NCBI GenBank assembly: GCA_002298995.1
Contig: DBMO01000037.1
Span: 249,216 to 313,215, forward strand
Direction of reading: 5' to 3'
DNA from: Desulfarculales bacterium UBA696
GTDB lineage: Bacteria; Desulfobacterota; Syntrophobacteria; Syntrophobacterales; Syntrophobacteraceae
Length of the DNA: 64,000 nucleotides
Shown here: positions 36,215 to 44,907 of the stretch, one piece after another
Position numbering within the stretch: position 1 is the first letter of the stretch
Layout: every line of letters begins with the position of its first letter
Notes under the pieces: generated by a model
What the model saw: the letters and a program-made list of their open reading frames with translations, nothing else
What the model was told of the DNA's origin: nothing
The model's database searches: none
Program-made: the position numbers and the translations under genes

Positions 36215-37672
36215 ATGCTTTTCAGCTCAGTAGTATTTCTTTTCTTCTTCCTTCCGGTTGTGCTGACCCTCTACTTTATGCCATCGCACAGATGGCGAAA
36301 CTTTTTCTTCCTCTTCGCAAGTCTGATTTTCTACGCCTGGGGTGAGGGCGCCGGAATAATGGTGCTTCTGGTCTCGATCATCTGCAATTACTTTTTGGGC
36401 CTATGGCTGAGGTTTTCTGGAAGGCCTCCATATATCGGGAAATCCGGGATGAGCAGCGCAAAGATCGCCCTAATCTGCGGAATTTGCTTCAACGTGGGGC
36501 TGCTTGCACTATTCAAGTACGCTGATTTTTCCGTTGCGAATCTAAATGCATTGCTCAGTCTTTCCGGCGTTGAGACCGTTTCCACGGCCAGGTTCTATGC
36601 GCCCCTCGGCATATCATTTTTCACATTCCACGCCATTTCATATCTTGTCGACATTTACAGGGGAGAGGCGGATGCCCGAAATAGCCCTGCGGATGTTGCC
36701 CTGTATATGGCCGCATTCCCGAAAATCCTAGCCGGGCCGATTGCCCGATATGGAGAAAGCGCGAGCGAAATCGACTGCCGGAGCGTTTCCAGCAGTAGTT
36801 TCCTTGAAGGGCTGGAGCGTTTCATAACCGGCCTTGCCAAGAAGGTACTCATAGCAAATCCGCTCTCTACCGTAGCCGATGCCGCTTTCGGCGCGCCGCC
36901 CGCTGCGCTTGACCCGCTTAGCGCCTGGGCGGGGATTATCTGTTATACACTTCAAATATACTTCGACTTTTCCGGCTATTCCGACATGGCAATCGGACTT
37001 GGGAAGATGCTGGGGTTCAATTACCCTGAAAACTTCAACTTTCCCTACATCTCGCAGTCCGCTGGGGAATTCTGGAGAAGATGGCACATATCCCTTTCCA
37101 CATGGTTCAGGGTTTACTTGTACATCCCCTTAGGGGGCAACCGCTGCCGGCCGGCCAGGGTGTATTTCAACCTGATTGTCGTCTTTCTTTTGTGCGGCCT
37201 TTGGCATGGGGCAAGCTGGAATTTTATCGTGTGGGGTGGATGGTACGGTCTTTTCCTGGTCTTGGAGCGGACCAGGATTGGGAATTTCATAAGTTGCGCC
37301 TGGAGACCGTTTCGGCATTTCTATCTTCTGCTAGTGGTTGTGATCGGGTGGGTTTTTTTCAGGGCTGAGAGCCTTACTCTTGCCGCCGGCTATCTTGCAG
37401 CGATGTTCGGACTGCAGGGTGGAATCGGAGGCGCTAAATATCTGGCTGTCGCGATTAATAACGAGATCTTTGCGCTAATTCCGCTGGCCATTACCCTATG
37501 CCTGCCGGTATCGGGCCCACTGAGAGCTCTTGTTTTCTCCGAACACCCTCGGATGCGTTACGCTTCGGGACTTTCAATCATATATGCCGGGCTCGTCAGC
37601 CTAATGTTCGTCGTCTCCTGCATGTCTATTGCCGGAGTGACACAGAAGTCGTTCATCTATTTCAAATTCTAG
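36215..37672 (+). CDS. MBOAT family O-acyltransferase (AlgI-like)
   Basis: 485 residues from ATG 36215, chosen because the protein then starts MLFSSVVFLFFFLPVV as AlgI and DltB-like proteins do; an ATG at 36152 adds 21 unlikely residues. About ten membrane helices. Family motifs: YIPLGGNRCRPAR, the invariant catalytic His in LWHGASWNFIVWGGWYG, and FFRAESL. It passes acetyl groups from the cytoplasm to an acceptor at the outer face, usually an exopolysaccharide. The next gene is an AlgJ/AlgX-like SGNH protein, the standard partner. Confidence 0.9.
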   Translation: MLFSSVVFLFFFLPVVLTLYFMPSHRWRNFFFLFASLIFYAWGEGAGIMVLLVSIICNYFLGLWLRFSGRPPYIGKSGMSSAKIALICGICFNVGLLALFKYADFSVANLNALLSLSGVETVSTARFYAPLGISFFTFHAISYLVDIYRGEADARNSPADVALYMAAFPKILAGPIARYGESASEIDCRSVSSSSFLEGLERFITGLAKKVLIANPLSTVADAAFGAPPAALDPLSAWAGIICYTLQIYFDFSGYSDMAIGLGKMLGFNYPENFNFPYISQSAGEFWRRWHISLSTWFRVYLYIPLGGNRCRPARVYFNLIVVFLLCGLWHGASWNFIVWGGWYGLFLVLERTRIGNFISCAWRPFRHFYLLLVVVIGWVFFRAESLTLAAGYLAAMFGLQGGIGGAKYLAVAINNEIFALIPLAITLCLPVSGPLRALVFSEHPRMRYASGLSIIYAGLVSLMFVVSCMSIAGVTQKSFIYFKF

Positions 37673-37691
37673 TCGACCAGGATATCGGGCG

Positions 37692-38813
37692 ATGAAAAAA
37701 GAGCACCTTATTCCAATTCTTCTCTTTATCCTGGCAATATGGCTACCGGCTTTCCAGATGAGCCTGGGATTGTATAAGGAATTCGACGACACCGAAAAAC
37801 GAGAATTGGCGCCGGTTCCAAATCTGGATGCCGGGCGCCTCTCGATGCTGGCCGGGGAAATCGATGCATATGTAGGGGACCACTTCGGCTTTCGGCCCGA
37901 CCTTATACGCTGGAACAGCTTTTTTCGAGTAAATCTGCTGCACGCCTCTCCCATCAAGAGCGTAATACTTGGCAAGGGAAGATGGCTTTTTTACTGCTCG
38001 GAGGCGCTTGCCGACGGGAATACCATGAACGATTATATGGGTATGATACCACTTCCGGAAAGCGAACTGGAACTCCTCAAGACACGGCTCGAGGAAAACC
38101 GGAGAAGGTTCTCCGAAAAAGGGATTCCATATATTCTCGTAATTGCTCCGAACAAGAACACCATTTACGGGGAATACCTGCCCGAGCGGATCGAAAACTG
38201 TAAATCGAGAACACGCCTCGATCTGTTCATGCAGTACATGGCCGCGAACTCAGACCTCAGAATACTGGATCTTCGAGGGCCGCTCCTGGAGGCAAAATCC
38301 GTGCTCCCCGTCTACTGGGAGACTGATTCGCACTGGAACAGCCATGGTGCATACGTGGGTTACAGGTGGATATTCGGGGAAATTGCGCGGTATTTTCCGG
38401 ATAAAGCCCCCGTGGAAATCTCAGGGAATATTTCTGTAAAGCCGAGGCCGCGCGGAGGAGACCTCGCTCAGATGCTCTTCCTCACCGATCTTCTTTCGGA
38501 AGGCAATGACACCTCATTCGAGGTGGAGCCTTCCAGGACTCCACGGATCAGAAAACTTCTCTTTCGCCATGACTCATTCGGCGATGGCCTCTATCCCTTT
38601 CTTACCAGGAGCTTTGAAACGATAAAGGGGGTTGCGCCGTTCGCCCCCTTCCGGTTCGATGAGATAATATCGGACCCGCCTGACGTGGTCCTGCACCTGT
38701 TCACCGAAAGGTACATAACTCAAGCCATTCACGATGATTTCAATTACCGGGAAGGGATGCTGACCGGTAAGCCGGGCGCCGCGGCGCCTGAGCGCCTTAA
38801 TAGAACTTTATAG
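37692..38813 (+). CDS. AlgJ/AlgX-like SGNH O-acetyltransferase
   Basis: 373 residues. One N-terminal membrane or signal segment (LIPILLFILAIWLPAFQMSL), then a periplasmic SGNH hydrolase-like domain with LGKGRWLFY, VIAPNKNTIYGEYLP, the DxxHWN-type motif TDSHWNSHGAY and the nucleophile region RHDSFGDGLYPFL. It should transfer acetyl from the MBOAT partner 19 bp upstream onto a secreted polysaccharide. No polymerase or export genes are in the window, so the polymer is unknown. Its 3' end overlaps the convergent gene by 17 bp. Confidence 0.87.
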   Translation: MKKEHLIPILLFILAIWLPAFQMSLGLYKEFDDTEKRELAPVPNLDAGRLSMLAGEIDAYVGDHFGFRPDLIRWNSFFRVNLLHASPIKSVILGKGRWLFYCSEALADGNTMNDYMGMIPLPESELELLKTRLEENRRRFSEKGIPYILVIAPNKNTIYGEYLPERIENCKSRTRLDLFMQYMAANSDLRILDLRGPLLEAKSVLPVYWETDSHWNSHGAYVGYRWIFGEIARYFPDKAPVEISGNISVKPRPRGGDLAQMLFLTDLLSEGNDTSFEVEPSRTPRIRKLLFRHDSFGDGLYPFLTRSFETIKGVAPFAPFRFDEIISDPPDVVLHLFTERYITQAIHDDFNYREGMLTGKPGAAAPERLNRTL

Positions 38814-39177
38814 GATGGCTCTTCGGCCTGTCTAGGGGTTTGGGTTTTTCGGTCCCCTGCTTTGTCCAGATGGTGCTGCTCTGGTCTTCGAATTTGTTTT
38901 CCTTGAGCTTTCCTGAAGCCTCGCCGCCATCATTTAGAATGAGCTTCAGGGTCTCACCGGATACGGTGTATTTCCCGCTTAGCTCGATGAACGGATTCTC
39001 GATGTCGGGTGGGTTCCTCCTCTGCTTGAGGATGAAGGTGCCGTCGGGATAGAGGGAGAAGTACTCCTTCGGATCGCCTTTGCTGACATAGGTGCCGTGA
39101 ATCACCTGATCCTCGGCGGAAAGGCACAATCCGACCGTGGCAAATAACAGAAAGAGGGCAAATGCAGCGGTTTTCAT
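38797..39177 (-). CDS. Small secreted beta-rich protein
   Basis: 126 residues with a clear signal peptide (FALFLLFATVGLCLSA). The mature part reads like a small beta-barrel or META/lipocalin-type module: IHGTYVSKGD, YFSLYPDGTFILKQ, ELSGKYTVSGETLKLIL. Such 'YxFxxDGTF...GxY' domains are common in periplasmic stress proteins of deltaproteobacteria. No enzyme motif. It ends inside the 3' end of the AlgJ-like gene on the other strand. Confidence 0.75.
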   Translation of the reverse strand: MKTAAFALFLLFATVGLCLSAEDQVIHGTYVSKGDPKEYFSLYPDGTFILKQRRNPPDIENPFIELSGKYTVSGETLKLILNDGGEASGKLKENKFEDQSSTIWTKQGTEKPKPLDRPKSHPIKFY

Positions 39178-39282
39178 CGAAATTCTTCTCCGAGGGAAAG
39201 TTTTTGAATACGACTCTAGCCTAACTTTGGCAAACCGCTGATGTCAACTGATTTAACATCGTGTGGGGATGGGAGAACCCGG

Positions 39283-39639
39283 TCAGTGGTGGCCTGGCGT
39301 GATCGGGCCCGTCAAGCCGGCTGTCTGAACGGGGATAGACATGAGGGCAAGATTGAACAAGCCAAGGATGAAGAGTTCCTGCAGTTCGATCGTCGCCTGG
39401 CTCCACATCCTTGCATAAGCCAGCCAAAGGTTGGAGGTCTTATCCATCCCATATCCGCAAAAGAAGCGGGAAAAATGCTCGACCCCGCACGGATTCAAGC
39501 CGGTCGACTCGGCCAATTCCAATGCCGCATCCGTGGCTCTGCAGCAATGGCATAGATGTTCGGCCAAAGCCCCACAGGTGAAGAGGGCCCCGCTTCTGGC
39601 GAGGCCGGCCGCAATACGCTGTGCTGTTTTGATATCCAC
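39283..39639 (-). CDS. Hypothetical protein in phasin operon
   Basis: 118 residues from a GTG start two bases after the phasin stop, which implies translational coupling. Cys- and Leu-rich helical protein (GALFTCGALAEHLCHCC, MWSQATIELQELFILGLFNLAL) with a moderately hydrophobic C-terminal segment. No family recognised. Its coupling to a phasin-like gene suggests a role at a polymer granule or membrane surface. AAGGAG lies upstream inside the phasin gene. Confidence 0.6.
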   Translation of the reverse strand: MDIKTAQRIAAGLARSGALFTCGALAEHLCHCCRATDAALELAESTGLNPCGVEHFSRFFCGYGMDKTSNLWLAYARMWSQATIELQELFILGLFNLALMSIPVQTAGLTGPITPGHH

Positions 39640-39641
39640 GG

Positions 39642-39920
39642 TCAGGGAGATGCTCCTTCTGAAGGAGTGGAGCAGGAAGATTCGATTTTTTCGAAACTCT
39701 GTTCGACGATCTTTTTGAAATCATCCCGCCCTTGCTTGAATGTTTTCACAAATTCATCCACGGCTTTCTTGCCATCCTCGGGGAGCCATGGCGCACCCTG
39801 AAGAGCCGAGGAAAAGATCTTCTCCATCTGGTCCTGAAAGTTTGCCACCGTGTTGAATGTATTTTCGAATGCCATCCTGTTGAACCCCACAAGCTGCCTG
39901 CAAAATTGCATCTGCTCCAT
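39642..39920 (-). CDS. Phasin-like protein
   Basis: 92 residues from ATG 39920, chosen because AAGGAG precedes it; a longer frame starts at 39956. An all-helical protein with amphipathic pattern, MEQMQFCRQLVGFNRMAFE, NFQDQMEKIFSSAL, WLPEDGKKAVDEFVKTF and a Ser-rich tail. The helical pattern, the conserved 'PWLPEDGKK' turn and placement near a PHA-synthase-like gene fit the phasin fold that coats polyhydroxyalkanoate granules. It is a paralogue of the protein at 41796-42083, which shares MEQ at the start and WLPE-x-x-KK. Confidence 0.65.
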   Translation of the reverse strand: MEQMQFCRQLVGFNRMAFENTFNTVANFQDQMEKIFSSALQGAPWLPEDGKKAVDEFVKTFKQGRDDFKKIVEQSFEKIESSCSTPSEGASP

Positions 39921-41038
39921 AGCCGCTCCTTTCAAGCCTTCAGGGAAGGCGGTCAAGTTGCTCTGCCAAAATAACGAGAAATGCCGGCGGGCCTTTCATT
40001 AGTTTGACGGCGTACCGGGGCATGATTTCCGGCTAAAGCCCGAGCCTCGGCCTTCTGGACGATTCTCATTAACACTGGCCAGGTTCATGAACTCCTTCAC
40101 CAATGGTGATTCAAGGCAATAAACCCATAAAGTAGGGGTTCGGCTGTGATTGTCAAGGAAAATATGGTGCAGCGCAGCATACTCCATGGAGACTTTGGCG
40201 TGCTTATAGGCAGGAAAGTATAATCAAGTATTTCAGTAACTAAGGATCTGAATAAGATTATGTGTATGAAGATGCGGAGAAAAAAGTTGTGCTGTGCGGC
40301 AAAATTCCAGCCGCTCTTTTAAGAGGCTGTTGCCCAAATAGCCTTTTTTTGAAACTGCTAAGTGGATAGGAAGGCGCGAGCCTGACAACGTCATTCCAGC
40401 AGTGCTTCTGGGCGGGAATCCAGTGTCTTTGCTTCGGCAAGTCAACAACTTTGGGTTTAAAGCCGCTGGATTCCCACCAGAAGCGCCGCGGGAATGACGA
40501 TTCTCGATTCCGTCCCGGACGTGAATCCAAATCTGGTTTGGGCAATAGCCCGTTAAGAACGGGCTCCAGGCAGGAAGAGATCAAAGCGGCAGAGATGGGA
40601 TTTCTTTTTTAGCGCACGAGCATTTCTTGACATGCTGAAAAAGACTTGCATTAGGGAGATTTAGGCCCGTCACCTGGGCTAAATACAGTAGGAGGGGTAT
40701 TGCACACTGAATGTTTTTTGGCACGAAATACAGTCCTCTACCCATTGCATGCCCGCATCTATGCTCCTAGAATGGCGGCATCGAAAAGAGAAGCATAATC
40801 TGTTTACCAGTGGGTGTTTCAGAACTGCTCCGTATTCAAAAGATGCTTTTGTTGAACCCTTTTGGACTAGTCGTTAAACTTCGTGGTTACGGGAGTGAAT
40901 CGCCGCACCGAACAAGCTTGCTCAACCGGCAGGGAGGGGCTCCGCATTGCGCGCCCCAAATTCCAGGTAGCCCACCGGTTGATTCGGCTTAGCCGTACTA
41001 CCCGGGGCCTTGCCCTTATCATTCGGAAGGAGAGTGAC
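39921..41038. other. 1.1 kb intergenic region between divergent arms
   Basis: No gene is supported. It holds a nested palindromic element (40330-40545), a perfect hairpin AGCCCGTT/AACGGGCT (40547-40565), and presumably promoters for the phasin operon (minus) and ACP operon (plus). A long frame ahead of the ACP gene has no ribosome-binding site and antisense-like composition. Confidence 0.5.
40330..40545. repeat. Nested palindromic repeat element (REP/MITE-like)
   Basis: Outer ends TTGCCCAAA (40330-40338) and TTTGGGCAA (40537-40545) are perfect inverted repeats. Inside, CGTCATTCC...GGGAATCCAG (40389-40423) and CTGGATTCCC...GGGAATGACG (40466-40499) form about 35-bp imperfect arms. The GTCATTCC...GGAATCCAG core is of the type found in many copies in some proteobacterial genomes. 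No coding capacity. Confidence 0.65.
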
Positions 41039-41275
41039 ATGCAGGAAATCCTTTTTAAAATCCAGGACGTTATCCCCGATCTTTTCCCTGCTGCCATTGG
41101 ATTCTCCATAGCTCCGGATACGCTCTTAAACGAAATTCCGGAATGGGATTCGATGTCTTCGGTCAACTTCAAGATTTTCCTCGAAGAAACCTTCGGCGTC
41201 AGGATTCCGGATGATCTATTGGAGGGAGAGTCCTCGCTGGCCGAGGTCATCAATTTTATCAGAAGAGCAGACTAG
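41039..41275 (+). CDS. Acyl carrier protein
   Basis: 78 residues from ATG 41039 with AAGGAG upstream. The phosphopantetheine site is EWDSMSSVNF with Ser38 as attachment point. Acidic, four-helix length, closing with LEGESSLAEVINFI as ACPs do. It is a stand-alone ACP not next to fab genes, but first in a plus-strand group with a helical protein, a phasin-like protein and (after 600 bp) a PHA-synthase-like gene. That suggests it carries an acyl or hydroxyacyl group used in this cluster. Confidence 0.88.
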   Translation: MQEILFKIQDVIPDLFPAAIGFSIAPDTLLNEIPEWDSMSSVNFKIFLEETFGVRIPDDLLEGESSLAEVINFIRRAD

Positions 41276-41278
41276 GCA

Positions 41279-41830
41279 ATGAGTATTCGAGTGGACCCGT
41301 TTGAGATCGCTTCCTCTTTCATGAAGGTTCATGAAGCTTGGATGCAAAACGGGATCGGATTGGCCGGCATATTTTCGAAGCTGGCCGCGGAAGTACAGCC
41401 GGCATCAGTCGACGAAATTTCTGCCTTTTCCGAAAACTGGGAGGCCGGCGGTCCTCAAAATGACCCGGAAGAAGTATTTATGGGTCTTCTAAAGAGTTAC
41501 GCAAAGGTGCTTCAAAAGGTTCATTTCGCTTACGGAAACTGGCTAAAAGACCATATTTACGAGGCACCAGGGGTATGCGAAAAGGACAATTCGCGCCCGA
41601 TTTTCCCGCTAGATCAGCTCTTTTCTGCATTTTCCCCATACAACTTCTTCTGGACCAATTCGATTACTGTCCGGAAATTAAAGCGAACTGAAGGGGATGG
41701 CGCAATCGACGGATACGCGTATTGGCTCGGTCTTATCCAACAAGGCGATTACCTGATAAAGATCTTCAAGACATTCGAAACGGGAGAAAACATCGATGGA
41801 ACAACTGAGAATGGTAAGGCGGCTTCTTGA
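41279..41830 (+). CDS. Hypothetical helical protein of the ACP/phasin cluster
   Basis: 183 residues, starting three bases after the ACP stop, so translation is coupled. Soluble and helical with aromatic patches (VHFAYGNWLKDHIYEAPG, FSPYNFFWTNSITVRKL, GYAYWLGLIQQGDYLIKIFKTF). No motif is recognised. A position between ACP and phasin, and resemblance in helical pattern to the N-terminal regions of PHA synthase subunits such as PhaE, make a granule- or synthase-associated role plausible but unproven. Confidence 0.65.
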   Translation: MSIRVDPFEIASSFMKVHEAWMQNGIGLAGIFSKLAAEVQPASVDEISAFSENWEAGGPQNDPEEVFMGLLKSYAKVLQKVHFAYGNWLKDHIYEAPGVCEKDNSRPIFPLDQLFSAFSPYNFFWTNSITVRKLKRTEGDGAIDGYAYWLGLIQQGDYLIKIFKTFETGENIDGTTENGKAAS

Positions 41831-42083
41831 CCTGCAAAGGGTAGGTTGTGACTCGGTAATAAATAATATGATCCTGTTCTGGGATCAGACATCCCATCTC
41901 ATGAACGGGTTACTGGAGCAGGCGGGATGGCTCCCCGAAGAAAGTAAGAAAGTACTTCGTGATTGGGCTTGCAGCAACAAGAGCGGATGCGAAACGCTCA
42001 AGGCATCGGTGGATAACGGGTACTGTCTGTTGGAGAAATGTTTTATGGGGCCTCACGTAAATCGGGATGGGCAGGGTTCGTGA
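41796..42083 (+). CDS. Phasin-like protein, second copy
   Basis: 95 residues. The start overlaps the previous gene by 35 bp in another frame. It begins MEQLRMVRRLLDLQR and contains WLPEESKKVLRDW, parallel to the protein encoded at 39642-39920 on the opposite strand; the tail is shorter and Cys-rich. The paralogy suggests duplication around the intergenic region, with the two copies now divergently arranged. Likely polymer-granule associated. Confidence 0.6.
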   Translation: MEQLRMVRRLLDLQRVGCDSVINNMILFWDQTSHLMNGLLEQAGWLPEESKKVLRDWACSNKSGCETLKASVDNGYCLLEKCFMGPHVNRDGQGS

Positions 42084-42680
42084 ACCGGGTCGCATGACAG
42101 GCCCGCGGTCAAACGATTGTCTATAAATGCAGCTTCTTGCAATGAGCCGCGATTCTGCGCAGGCTTGCTTTTCTGATATTGCGCATTTCGGTCGCTTTCT
42201 TGGTGCCCATATTCGGTATTAATGACGAGTTTCGGCATAGTTTAGTGTGACCGGTTGCGCCGAAACTCACACCCTTTGACTTCTTGCCTCCCCCGGAAGG
42301 GTTTGCTTCCACCCGAAAAAATCTTATCTTGCTCCGTCAGCGCTTAAGCTGCGAGCTATTGGTACCAACCCTGGAAAACGTGCTCGCTATTTCTTCTGAA
42401 TTATCAAGTGCTTCAGATTTGAATGGATGAAACCGTGCGGCCGAGCGCATTTCAAACGCATATCCCTTTCATGAAGGGGCACGGATATTGCTTCCCTTTC
42501 TTTTTGGCTCTAATCAAATATTCTTAAGCCACCGTTTCCTGGAAGCCGTCCCGAGGCAATGCTTAAGGGAAAACGGAGTGTTCTGCTGGTTATGATTGTG
42601 CCTCTCCAGAGAGAAGCGGTATTAGAGGTATGTTCAGGGGGGGTATTTAGCTGGGCAAATGCAATAATCAAGGGGTCATC
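42084..42680. other. 600 bp intergenic region upstream of the synthase gene
   Basis: No gene is supported; short frames lack ribosome-binding sites. A sigma-54-type promoter lies at 42477-42492. The remaining 390 bp upstream of it would suit enhancer-binding sites for a sigma-54 activator. Confidence 0.5.
42477..42492 (+). promoter_or_regulatory. Sigma-54 promoter for the PHA-synthase-like gene
   Basis: GGGCACGGATATTGCT matches the -24/-12 consensus TGGCACG-N4-TTGCW at all but the first base, with GG and GC exactly ten bases apart. It lies about 190 bp ahead of the start codon. Sigma-54 promoters need an activator such as the one encoded at 1938-3356. Confidence 0.7.
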
Positions 42681-44411
42681 ATGGACAAATCTTACAACCC
42701 ATATTCCCAGATGTGTGAGGCTGCTGCTTCATTTATGCATACCTCATTGCGGGCTTTTCCGAAAATGACCGAGGCGGCCATCGTTCAGTCGAAAAACATT
42801 CAGAAATACTGGATGGGGGCTTTCCGTTACGCCAGCGCATTCATGGCGCCCTCATACAGCGCCCTTAATGCCTTCATTTCCACCGAAAGCTGCAAGCTCG
42901 TTCAAAATCCCCCGGCAGTCAACATGAAGGACTACGGCGACCTTTGCGATTTCAATGTCAGGCTCGCCAACACCTGTCTCTCAAATACTTTTTCGTCAAT
43001 GAGCATGTTTTACACGAGGCAAATGAGCGAAGGTTTTTCGGCCTTGATCAACACCCTTTCCGGCAATGGGGGTGAAGGAATCATCGAATTTTCGGATCGG
43101 CAGGAACAACTGCTCAAGGTCGCTATCGAGGAATACCCGAAAGCGATAAGGGACATCAAATCCGAGTTTGGATTCCATTTTGACAGAAATCTGTATGTCA
43201 AAGCGGCTGAAACCGAGCGGTTCGATCTATACCAGGTACTTCCCTCGGGTGATCGGCCGATGCCGGAAAGTAATGCCAAGCCCATCCTGATCATTCCTCC
43301 CTACGTGCTTGGCGCCAATATTTTGGCGTTCCTGCCCGGTGAGGACAGGAGTTATGTCCATTGCTTCGCCAATCAGGGGATACCGACCTATATCCGTATT
43401 GTAAAAGACATCGATACCGAACCAGCCGTTCAGTTAATGACAGGTGAGGACGATGCCACCGATATCGCCTACTTCTGCAAGGAAATAATGGCCAGGCATG
43501 AAGGGAGAAAAGTAACCTTAAACGGTTTTTGCCAAGGCGGCTACCATTCCCTGGCTGCAATTCTGTCGGGGGTCGTGGATGGGATGGTGGATGCACTGAT
43601 AACCTGCGCTACACCCGTTGACGGCAGCCGCAGCAAATCGCTAAAAGAGTACATGATGAGCCTGCCACCCAGGTTCAGGGACATCAGCTTCTCCATGAAG
43701 ACGCTTCCCAATGGAAACAAAGTGGTGGATGGAAAGATTTTGGCATGGGTTTACAAGCTGCGAAAAATCGCCAGCGAGTCGCCGATACCGACGTTTCATC
43801 GCGACCTCGAAATGTTCGAAGGACAGCGCGGAGTGTTGCGCATCAATAAAACGGCCGCTGCGATAAACCACTGGATAAACTTCGATCAGACGAACTTGCC
43901 GGTCGGCATCACGAGGATGAGTTTCGAATCCTATATCAAGCCGATTGACAGCGAGGGTAATCTGCCCGTAACTCTTTTCGGGAAAAAGTTGAATCTGAAG
44001 TACCTGGAAAAGAAAGGAATCCCCTGGCAAATCTGCATAGCGGACAGCGACGACTTGGTGGACAAGGAAGCCTCGTGCGTGGCGCTTAACTACATTGACG
44101 CAGAGGTGTGCGTATTCCCAAAGGGGCATGCGTCCCTGGCGACCTCATGGTCGGTCCCGACATCACAATGCGCGCTCCACCTGCGTTTCTGCACACCCGG
44201 GAAAACCCCCTCTGCCGGCGAGAAGATCTACAGGGGACCGGTTTGTTTCCAGCTCGATTTACAGGCCAAAGGGGATGAGATGGAAAAGGTCCCTGAGATT
44301 ATGGTCCAGATCGTGCCTGCAGCGGCCGCAAGCGAGCACGACGAAAAAGCAATCGGAGCGGAACCAGGAAAGCGGCGCAGGAAGATCTCGCCAGCCGGAA
44401 AGCCGCACTGA
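42681..44411 (+). CDS. Polyhydroxyalkanoate synthase-like protein (PhaC family)
   Basis: 576 residues. N-terminal region (1-200) is helical. The alpha/beta-hydrolase core holds the lipase-box variant GFCQGG with Cys284, followed by IADSDDLVD (Asp457) and PKGHASL (His483), so the PHA synthase catalytic triad is complete. Also seen are ILIIPPYVLGANILAFLPGEDRSYVHCFANQG and PVDGS near the core. A 60-residue Ala/Lys/Arg-rich tail ends the protein. The family polymerises hydroxyacyl-CoA into granule polyester, or in related enzymes hydrolyses it. Sequence is distant from classic PhaC, so substrate should not be assumed. A start with AAGGGG ribosome-binding site and a strong terminator frame it. Confidence 0.8.
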   Translation: MDKSYNPYSQMCEAAASFMHTSLRAFPKMTEAAIVQSKNIQKYWMGAFRYASAFMAPSYSALNAFISTESCKLVQNPPAVNMKDYGDLCDFNVRLANTCLSNTFSSMSMFYTRQMSEGFSALINTLSGNGGEGIIEFSDRQEQLLKVAIEEYPKAIRDIKSEFGFHFDRNLYVKAAETERFDLYQVLPSGDRPMPESNAKPILIIPPYVLGANILAFLPGEDRSYVHCFANQGIPTYIRIVKDIDTEPAVQLMTGEDDATDIAYFCKEIMARHEGRKVTLNGFCQGGYHSLAAILSGVVDGMVDALITCATPVDGSRSKSLKEYMMSLPPRFRDISFSMKTLPNGNKVVDGKILAWVYKLRKIASESPIPTFHRDLEMFEGQRGVLRINKTAAAINHWINFDQTNLPVGITRMSFESYIKPIDSEGNLPVTLFGKKLNLKYLEKKGIPWQICIADSDDLVDKEASCVALNYIDAEVCVFPKGHASLATSWSVPTSQCALHLRFCTPGKTPSAGEKIYRGPVCFQLDLQAKGDEMEKVPEIMVQIVPAAAASEHDEKAIGAEPGKRRRKISPAGKPH

Positions 44412-44451
44412 AGCCAGTGGTCGGACTTGTATTCACACACTCCTTCAAATG

Positions 44452-44497
44452 AAAACCCCCGCACCCTCTGTATGAGCCCTGAGAGTGCGGGGGTTTT
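44452..44497. terminator. Strong bidirectional terminator
   Basis: AAAACCCCCGCAC (44452-44464) pairs perfectly with GTGCGGGGGTTTT (44485-44497). It ends the synthase gene and the convergent Cys-rich gene. Confidence 0.92.
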
Positions 44498-44538
44498 AAT
44501 TATCCAGCGGTGTGAAAATTCAGCAATCGCCGCTTATT

Positions 44539-44907
44539 TCAGGCCGATTGTCGATGCTTGTTCGCGTTCAGCCTGGATAGGGCCCAGTTCGGTACCTGGT
44601 CCTGCCCTATGGGGGTCAATTTGGCCCAGTAATGATCCGGTTCACTCAGCCGTACGAAGCTCGCCTTGTCATCCTCCAAGACGGCAAAGTAGGTGATCCT
44701 TGCTCCCCTGGTTCTCTCGCGCCCCAGTTCCACGAGATTGCCCTTCTTCGGGGTAAGGCAGCGCACCGATTCGCACGGTGTCAGGCACGTGCCGGCAAAA
44801 TCACAATCGCCGCAGGGGCCATGCACTGCCAGGATTCTGGTGTCAAACATATCCATGTCGGGATTGTTCAATTCATATCCGCAAATGCCGTTCTCAGTTA
44901 CTTCCAT
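44539..44907 (-). CDS. Small Cys-rich protein, possibly metal- or cluster-binding
   Basis: 122 residues from ATG 44907, chosen because AGGA precedes it and the upstream frame (to 45153) reads like non-coding sequence. The core CGDCDFAGTCLTPCESVRC has five Cys in about 20 residues, fitting a zinc or Fe-S site. The rest is soluble (GARITYFAVLEDDKASFVRL, WAKLTPIGQDQVPNW). No family recognised. It sits just left of the integrated element. Confidence 0.6.
   Translation of the reverse strand: MEVTENGICGYELNNPDMDMFDTRILAVHGPCGDCDFAGTCLTPCESVRCLTPKKGNLVELGRERTRGARITYFAVLEDDKASFVRLSEPDHYWAKLTPIGQDQVPNWALSRLNANKHRQSA

Noticed and set aside
40711..40728. TGGCACG near 40710 as a sigma-54 promoter for the ACP operon
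   Set aside because: The -24 half is good but the -12 half reads ACAG instead of TTGC, so GC is missing at the needed spacing.
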